Positions 59,366 to 64,000 of a DNA stretch of 64,000 bases are shown here, piece by piece. The stretch's first letter is position 1. Each line of letters opens with the position of its first letter. Origin of the DNA: Ferrovaceae bacterium. GTDB lineage: Bacteria; Pseudomonadota; Gammaproteobacteria; Burkholderiales; Ferrovaceae. A program made the position numbers and the translations under genes. The stretch is taken from positions 1-64,000 of the forward strand of contig DAIDLC010000006.1 in NCBI GenBank assembly GCA_027449685.1, given 5' to 3'. The notes below the pieces were generated by a model. It was not told the DNA's origin. It saw only the letters and a list, made by a program, of their open reading frames with translations, and searched no databases.

Positions 59366-59666
59366 GATCCAGCTCTCCTTCACCCAGCAGCAAGGCCCGG
59401 GGCAAGGCATCGGCACACCCTCGGGCGTACTGGCACAAGCTGCTCCAGACTGACGCACTGCGCCAGCGCAATCCCACCAGAAGCAGGGGGGTTTGTGCCA
59501 GATGACTGAGTTCATCGGTGGATAGGGACAACAGCGTATGGGCGACTTCCGGGGTAATACCCAGATCGAGCATGCCTTGATGTTGATCCTGGCGCAGGGC
59601 CTCGCGCGCCAGATAGAGCATGCCCAGATTGAGATCGGAAATGGATTTGTTCAACGTATTCATCAT
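59355..59666 (-). CDS. FlhD-like transcriptional activator subunit
   Basis: The product has 103 residues. SISDLNLGMLYLAREALRQDQHQGMLDLGITPEVAHTLLSLSTDELSHLAQTPLLLVGLRW parallels FlhD ([29 protein letters not shown]...LAETNQLVCHFR) along its length, so the fold assignment is good. It is first in the operon FlhD-FlhC-TraI-TraD-membrane protein, all overlapping or nearly so. It probably pairs with the FlhC-like product as a heteromeric activator of this operon or of genes elsewhere. Confidence 0.8.
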   Translation of the reverse strand: MMNTLNKSISDLNLGMLYLAREALRQDQHQGMLDLGITPEVAHTLLSLSTDELSHLAQTPLLLVGLRWRSASVWSSLCQYARGCADALPRALLLGEGELDHVH

Positions 59667-59744
59667 TGGTGCGGCCTCATGAAAAAATGGAATGCCATCT
59701 GGGTTTCACAGCACTCCCACATGGCGCTGATCACTATAGACAGG

Positions 59745-59812
59745 GATCGGGACTACGTCAGCAAGGCCCTGCAGGGCCGTCCCAGAGGTCTCAAAAACAG
59801 CTGTTCCCGATC
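59745..59812. promoter_or_regulatory. Nested inverted repeats in the flhD-like / GGDEF divergent gap
   Basis: GATCGGGA (59745-59752) and TCCCGATC (59805-59812) form an outer pair, and the perfect palindrome GGCCCTGCAGGGCC (59765-59778) lies between them. The 327-base gap has no gene. The position, 80-145 bases upstream of the FlhD-like start, suits an operator or a structured leader. Confidence 0.5.
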
Positions 59813-59993
59813 AATGAGTTGGCTTGATCTTGCGGTAGGATCATGGGGTTCAATCAGGATGTTGTGCAGCGTGAGCCATGATATTTTTCTGTTCTGGCAT
59901 TGTCGTTCAGGGGGTAGTGGCCCTTGCGAGTGCTTTTTTTGCAGGTCTGGGTAATAATGACCACACCGAGCAACCTTCCAGCATGATGCAACG

Positions 59994-61868
59994 ATGACGA
60001 ATGATGGCGTGGATTTCGAACGCAACCCTGAAAATCTTTCCGAGCAATCCCTGATCCTCCAGATTCAGGCGCTCGGACAGTTGCCTTCCCCTTCCGACAC
60101 AGCGCTCAAGCTGTTCTCCCTGCTCAATTCCAACGATGCCGGACTGAAAGAGATTGCTGCGGTCGTCAAAAGCAATTTGACCCTGACGATTCGCCTGTTA
60201 CGTCTGGCCAATCGTCCCGGCACGGGTGCTGTGCGCCCTGTGGCTAATGTGGAAGAGGCCTTGCTGCGTCTGGGTTTGAAGGTGGCCGTGCATCTGGCAA
60301 CCGGTTTGTCTGTGCTCGACGATGCCCTGGCCCATCAACGCGCCGAGGTGAGCGCTTATCTCATCCTGTGCAGATGTTCTTTGGCTGCCGCAGTGGCTTC
60401 CGAGTGGTTGACTGATCATCCAGGTATTCCCGCCGCAGCCCCCGAAATGTTTACTACGGCACTACTCTCCCGTGTGGGGCAGCTGGCCCTGCTGCGTTTT
60501 TACCCCGAGGCCTATGGCCCCATGGTGGAAGCCGTGCGCGAATCTGGAGCCCTCATTGCCCTGGAACGGCAAAGTTTTGGGGTGGACCATGTGGCGGTGG
60601 GACAAGCCCTGCTGCGTGACTGGGGCTTTCCAGAAATCCTGGCGGATGTGATTCAGGAGTCGGAGTTGCATCCCGAGAGGGCGCACCAGCACGACCGTAA
60701 ATCCATCATGGCCCAGGTGTTGCGTTTTTCCTGGGAGATGGCGCCTGCCCTGGAGCGGGGGGATCTACCCCTGTTGCAGCAGCGCTTGAGGACGGCTTTG
60801 GCTGCGTTGGGACTGGACCAGCCTCTGGCAAACCTGGAGGAGCAAGCCCAGTTTCTGTATCGGCAATGGCAAGTGTGGGAAAAGGATCAACTGCCTGCTC
60901 GTCCCACAGCCGTTGAAACCACTGCACCCTCCGAGATGACCGCTGATCCTGCCAGGGAGCCCTTGACCATTCTCCTCTGTCATCCCCGGGCACTGTACCC
61001 GGAAGGCTCCCTAGAAGCCCTGGGGGCAGCGGGTTTTGAGGTTGTTACCTGTACCACGTTGGAAGAGGCGGCGCGGCCCGCTGCCTTGAATCAGGTCAGT
61101 ATGCTGGTAGCCTGGATGGACGGAGTATCCCTATCGATTCAAAACCAGGGGCTGTTTTCTGTGCTCAATGACCGGGCACATGCACTCCTTGTTTTGAGCG
61201 ATCAACAGGACCAAACGCTGCAGGCCGATTGGATGGCCATGGGGGTGGATGCCATTTTGCCCCTCAATACCGGTAGTGCCTTGCTATGTGCCCAAATTGT
61301 GCGCATCGCCGAGCGGGTGCGTCTGCATCAGGTACTGGAGCGGGAGCGCACCGCCCATCGCCAGGTCCTGTCCCAATTGGTGGTGACGGCGCGCAAATTG
61401 CATCACCAATCCTTGACGGACCCCTTGACCGAGCTGTCTAACCGGCGCATGGCCGAGGTATTTCTGAAACGTCATTGGGCGCAGTCCGAACGGCGGCGCA
61501 CGCCCCTGAGCTGCATGATCATCGACATGGACCATTTCAAACTCATTAACGATCACCATGGACATGATGCGGGTGATCGTGTACTGCAAACCTTTGCCGA
61601 ACTTCTCAACAACCAGTGCCGCCAGGAAGACTTGGCGGTGCGCTTCGGGGGCGATGAGTTTTTGCTGATTTGCCCCCTGACCCCTCTGGCCGAGCTGGAA
61701 TTTGTACCGAAGCGCTTGCTGGCTGCGGCCAGCCAGTTGGCCCTGGATACCGGTCCCTTGCAGTTTTCCTTTGGTTTGGCCGAGCGCGATTTTGCAACCA
61801 TGCGCGCGCCAGAAGACTTGTTACTGCTGGCGGACCAGCGTTTGCTGGCTGCCAAACAACGGCGTTGA
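59994..61868 (+). CDS. HDOD - receiver-like - GGDEF diguanylate cyclase
   Basis: The product has 624 residues. The HDOD domain is about 20-220 (LGQLPSPSDTALKLFSLLNSNDAGLKEIAAVVKSNLTL). A receiver-like region follows at about 325-440 (LTILLCHPRALYPEGSLEALGAAGFEVV) in which the acceptor position, LVAWMDGV, is not a clean receiver site. The GGDEF domain is about 460-624, with SLTDPLTELSNRRMAEVF, IIDMDHFKLINDHHGHDAGDRVL and RFGGDEFLLICP. The catalytic GGDEF is intact, so it should make c-di-GMP. It is divergent from the FlhD-like operon and upstream of cbbL. Confidence 0.9.
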   Translation: MTNDGVDFERNPENLSEQSLILQIQALGQLPSPSDTALKLFSLLNSNDAGLKEIAAVVKSNLTLTIRLLRLANRPGTGAVRPVANVEEALLRLGLKVAVHLATGLSVLDDALAHQRAEVSAYLILCRCSLAAAVASEWLTDHPGIPAAAPEMFTTALLSRVGQLALLRFYPEAYGPMVEAVRESGALIALERQSFGVDHVAVGQALLRDWGFPEILADVIQESELHPERAHQHDRKSIMAQVLRFSWEMAPALERGDLPLLQQRLRTALAALGLDQPLANLEEQAQFLYRQWQVWEKDQLPARPTAVETTAPSEMTADPAREPLTILLCHPRALYPEGSLEALGAAGFEVVTCTTLEEAARPAALNQVSMLVAWMDGVSLSIQNQGLFSVLNDRAHALLVLSDQQDQTLQADWMAMGVDAILPLNTGSALLCAQIVRIAERVRLHQVLERERTAHRQVLSQLVVTARKLHHQSLTDPLTELSNRRMAEVFLKRHWAQSERRRTPLSCMIIDMDHFKLINDHHGHDAGDRVLQTFAELLNNQCRQEDLAVRFGGDEFLLICPLTPLAELEFVPKRLLAAASQLALDTGPLQFSFGLAERDFATMRAPEDLLLLADQRLLAAKQRR

Positions 61869-62088
61869 TCCACGCTGGAACGGCATTAAGCCTTGATCCA
61901 GGTCGGAATGGCACAATTTCCCGGTCATGAGCGAAGTGCCCTACTGATTTTTCCAGGGGCAGGCCTGGTTTTGGCCAGCCCTGATCCTGCCGAATAATTC
62001 TGCTGGCATGTCCTCCATTCCCTCCAGGACAGTGCTACTATCCAATGGTTATGATCAGTGGAATGATGATGACTGTACGGTAGAATTT

Positions 62089-62142
62089 ATGCATAAGTAA
62101 AAATGATGTAATCAATCAAAATAATTTAATTTACTTATGCAT
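62089..62142. promoter_or_regulatory. Perfect 13-bp inverted repeat upstream of cbbL
   Basis: ATGCATAAGTAAA (62089-62101) and TTTACTTATGCAT (62130-62142) are exact inverses 28 bases apart, in very AT-rich DNA 64-117 bases before cbbL. The inner TTATGCATAA also fits the T-N11-A style of LysR-type sites, so CbbR binding is a reasonable inference. No cbbR gene is in the window. GGAGGA at 62195-62200 is the cbbL ribosome site. Confidence 0.55.
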
Positions 62143-62205
62143 CAAATCTTTTAAGATGCTGAACCAGCAGGACAACGAAAGCACGTACCCCAACGGAGGA
62201 AAAAC

Positions 62206-63627
62206 ATGGCTGTAAAAACATACAATGCTGGCGTGAAGGAATATCGCCAGACTTATTGGACCCCTGAATACACCCCCAAAGAGACAGACCTTCTGGCCTG
62301 TTTCAAAATCACCCCACAGCCCGGCGTGGACCGTGAAGAAGTGGCCGCAGCGGTGGCCGCCGAATCCTCCACGGGTACCTGGACGACAGTCTGGACCGAC
62401 TTGCTGACCGATCTGGATTATTACAAGGGCCGTGCCTATAGCATCGAGGACGTCCCGGGCGACGATACCTGTTTTTATGCTTTTGTGGCCTATCCCATCG
62501 ATTTGTTCGAAGAAGGTTCGGTGGTGAATGTGCTCACCTCCCTGGTGGGTAACGTTTTTGGATTCAAGGCATTACGCGCCCTGCGTCTGGAAGATGTGCG
62601 CTTTCCCCTGGCCTATGTGCTGACCTGTGGCGGCCCTCCTCAGGGCATTCAAGTGGAACGTGACCGGCTCAACAAGTATGGTCGCCCTCTGCTGGGCTGT
62701 ACCATCAAGCCCAAATTGGGACTCTCGGCCAAAAATTATGGTCGGGCGGTTTACGAGTGTCTGCGCGGTGGGCTGGATTTCACCAAGGACGATGAAAACG
62801 TCAACAGTCAGCCCTTCATGCGCTGGCGTGATCGCTTCGACTTCGTCCAGGAGGCCACGCTCAAGGCTCAACGCGAAACCGGCGAACGCAAGGGGCACTA
62901 CCTCAATGTGACCGCGCCTACCCCCGAAGAAATGTACAAACGCGCCGAACATGCCAAAGCCATTGGCGCGCCCATCATCATGCATGACTATCTCACCGGT
63001 GGCTTGACGGCCAATACGGGACTGGCTAACTGGTGTCGCGACAACGGCATGCTGCTGCATATTCACCGGGCCATGCATGCGGTGTTAGACCGCAACCCGC
63101 ACCACGGGATTCATTTCCGGGTTCTGACCAAGGTGCTGCGTCTCTCCGGCGGCGATCATCTGCACTCCGGCACCGTGGTGGGCAAGCTGGAAGGCTCGCG
63201 CGAGGCCACCCTGGGCTGGATCGATTTGATGCGCGATGAGTACATCAAGGAAGACCGTAGTCGTGGCATTTTCTTCGACCAGGATTGGGGATCCATGCCG
63301 GGCCTGTTCCCGGTGGCATCCGGTGGGATTCACGTGTGGCACATGCCCGCACTGGTCAATATTTTTGGTGACAACTCCGTTCTGCAGTTTGGCGGTGGCA
63401 CCTTGGGTCACCCCTGGGGCAACGCCGCAGGAGCTGCGGCCAACCGGGTAGCCCTGGAAGCCTGTGTGGAAGCTCGCAATCAGGGAATCGCGGTGGAGAA
63501 GGAAGGCAAGGCGGTGTTGACCAAAGCGGCCGAAAGCAGCCCCGAACTCAAGATTGCCATGGAAACCTGGAAGGAAATCAAGTTTGAATTCGACACCGTG
63601 GACAAACTGGATGTGGCGCATAAGTAA
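62206..63627 (+). CDS. cbbL: RubisCO form I large subunit
   Basis: The 473-residue protein has form IA-like length and sequence. Active-site parts: [26 protein letters not shown] (catalytic Lys), [24 protein letters not shown] (carbamylated Lys with Asp and Glu), [32 protein letters not shown] (loop 6 Lys) and [12 protein letters not shown]. It fixes CO2 onto ribulose bisphosphate. It is followed by cbbS after 132 bases. A gap of 337 bases before it holds the inverted repeat described separately. Confidence 0.98.
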   Translation: MAVKTYNAGVKEYRQTYWTPEYTPKETDLLACFKITPQPGVDREEVAAAVAAESSTGTWTTVWTDLLTDLDYYKGRAYSIEDVPGDDTCFYAFVAYPIDLFEEGSVVNVLTSLVGNVFGFKALRALRLEDVRFPLAYVLTCGGPPQGIQVERDRLNKYGRPLLGCTIKPKLGLSAKNYGRAVYECLRGGLDFTKDDENVNSQPFMRWRDRFDFVQEATLKAQRETGERKGHYLNVTAPTPEEMYKRAEHAKAIGAPIIMHDYLTGGLTANTGLANWCRDNGMLLHIHRAMHAVLDRNPHHGIHFRVLTKVLRLSGGDHLHSGTVVGKLEGSREATLGWIDLMRDEYIKEDRSRGIFFDQDWGSMPGLFPVASGGIHVWHMPALVNIFGDNSVLQFGGGTLGHPWGNAAGAAANRVALEACVEARNQGIAVEKEGKAVLTKAAESSPELKIAMETWKEIKFEFDTVDKLDVAHK

Positions 63628-63759
63628 GCGCCTCATGGGTTTGTCAGGAACGACCATGAACGGCACGAGGATGACGCGGGAGGGGATTTCCGCCTGTGGA
63701 ACACCACTCCCTGCCGTCATTCAACAGATCGTTGCACTAAATTATCGTAAGGAGTAGTC

Positions 63760-64000
63760 ATGAGTGAAGTGATGGATTACAAGTCGCGCTTGAGCGACCC
63801 AGCCAGCCGCAAGTTTGAAACCTTTTCCTACCTGCCGGCCATGGCACCCGATCAGGTTCGCAAGCAAGTGGAATATCTGGTCAAAAAGGGTTGGAACCCC
63901 GCCATCGAGCATATCGAGCCGCAGTATTTGATGGATTCCTATTGGTACATGTGGAAACTCCCCATGTTTGGCGAAACCGATGTGGACAAGGTTCTGGCTG
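63760..64000 (+). CDS. cbbS: RubisCO small subunit (partial)
   Basis: The frame starts at an ATG behind AAGGAG and runs off the window after 80 codons: [38 protein letters not shown] and [15 protein letters not shown], all standard CbbS motifs. It assembles with CbbL as the L8S8 enzyme. The remainder (about 30-40 residues) and any carboxysome or cbbQ/O genes lie beyond the edge. Confidence 0.97.
   Translation, partial: MSEVMDYKSRLSDPASRKFETFSYLPAMAPDQVRKQVEYLVKKGWNPAIEHIEPQYLMDSYWYMWKLPMFGETDVDKVLA

Noticed and set aside
58808-59666. Flagellar master regulator FlhDC
   Set aside because: No flagellar genes are near, and the pair is cotranscribed with TraI- and TraD-like genes, as for SetCD/AcaCD activators.

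Overview
The window is about 64 kb of proteobacterial chromosome with mid-50s percent GC by eye. It most resembles an acidophilic, iron- or sulfur-oxidising chemolithoautotroph of the beta/gamma group (Ferrovum- or Acidithiobacillus-like); the genus is an inference. The evidence is a form I RubisCO operon at the right edge, a hydrogenase-4-like membrane complex, several c-type cytochromes, a VIT1/CCC1 metal transporter, arsenic resistance genes, and OmpW and Slp envelope proteins. Almost every gene is complete and tightly packed. The exception is the first 7.5 kb, which is accessory DNA.

Layout. (a) 1-7.5 kb: degraded accessory region beside a tRNA-Pro gene, with a 650-bp duplication (end of umuC plus an Rpn fragment), a broken transposase, truncated genes, an unknown secreted protein and umuDC. 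(b) 7.6-12.4 kb: OmpW, a lipase-like lipoprotein, arsR-acr3 and a nitroreductase. (c) 12.6-25.5 kb: two divergent chemosensory-like gene sets. Each has a CheA-type kinase lacking the CheW-like P5 domain, CheX-like proteins and a CheY. One also has a receptor-tip protein and a pseudo-receiver-CheX fusion. The other is followed by a thioesterase, an Smr protein, a PAS-GAF-HD-GYP protein and a rhodanese. No CheW, CheR, CheB or CheD is present. (d) 25.6-38.9 kb: Slp, an MFS permease, a VIT1-like transporter, a repeat protein, a PedF-like cytochrome, a glutamate-synthase-domain protein, a five-haem fusion cytochrome, SodB, a DnaQ-like exonuclease and a MraY/WecA-like transferase. (e) 39.1-46.4 kb: hyfBCEFGI-like operon whose large subunit has lost half of its NiFe cysteines, i.e. 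a complex between hydrogenase and complex I. (f) 46.6-55.5 kb: tadA, dnaE, metG, apbC, dcd and a TauE-like permease. (g) 55.6-59.7 kb: a coupled five-gene operon of FlhD-like, FlhC-like, TraI-like, TraD-like and a membrane protein, resembling the activator and DNA-transfer genes of SXT-type conjugative elements but with no conjugation pilus genes in view. (h) 60-64 kb: an HDOD-GGDEF protein and cbbL-cbbS behind a perfect inverted repeat.

How it fits together. Carbon fixation (cbbLS), a probable ion-pumping Hyf/Ehr-type complex and multihaem cytochromes fit an autotroph that must manage electron flow and reverse electron transport. Signalling is unusually dense. The strongest candidates for undescribed systems are the CheW-less kinase/CheX/CheY pair (c) and the stand-alone FlhDC-TraI-TraD operon (g).
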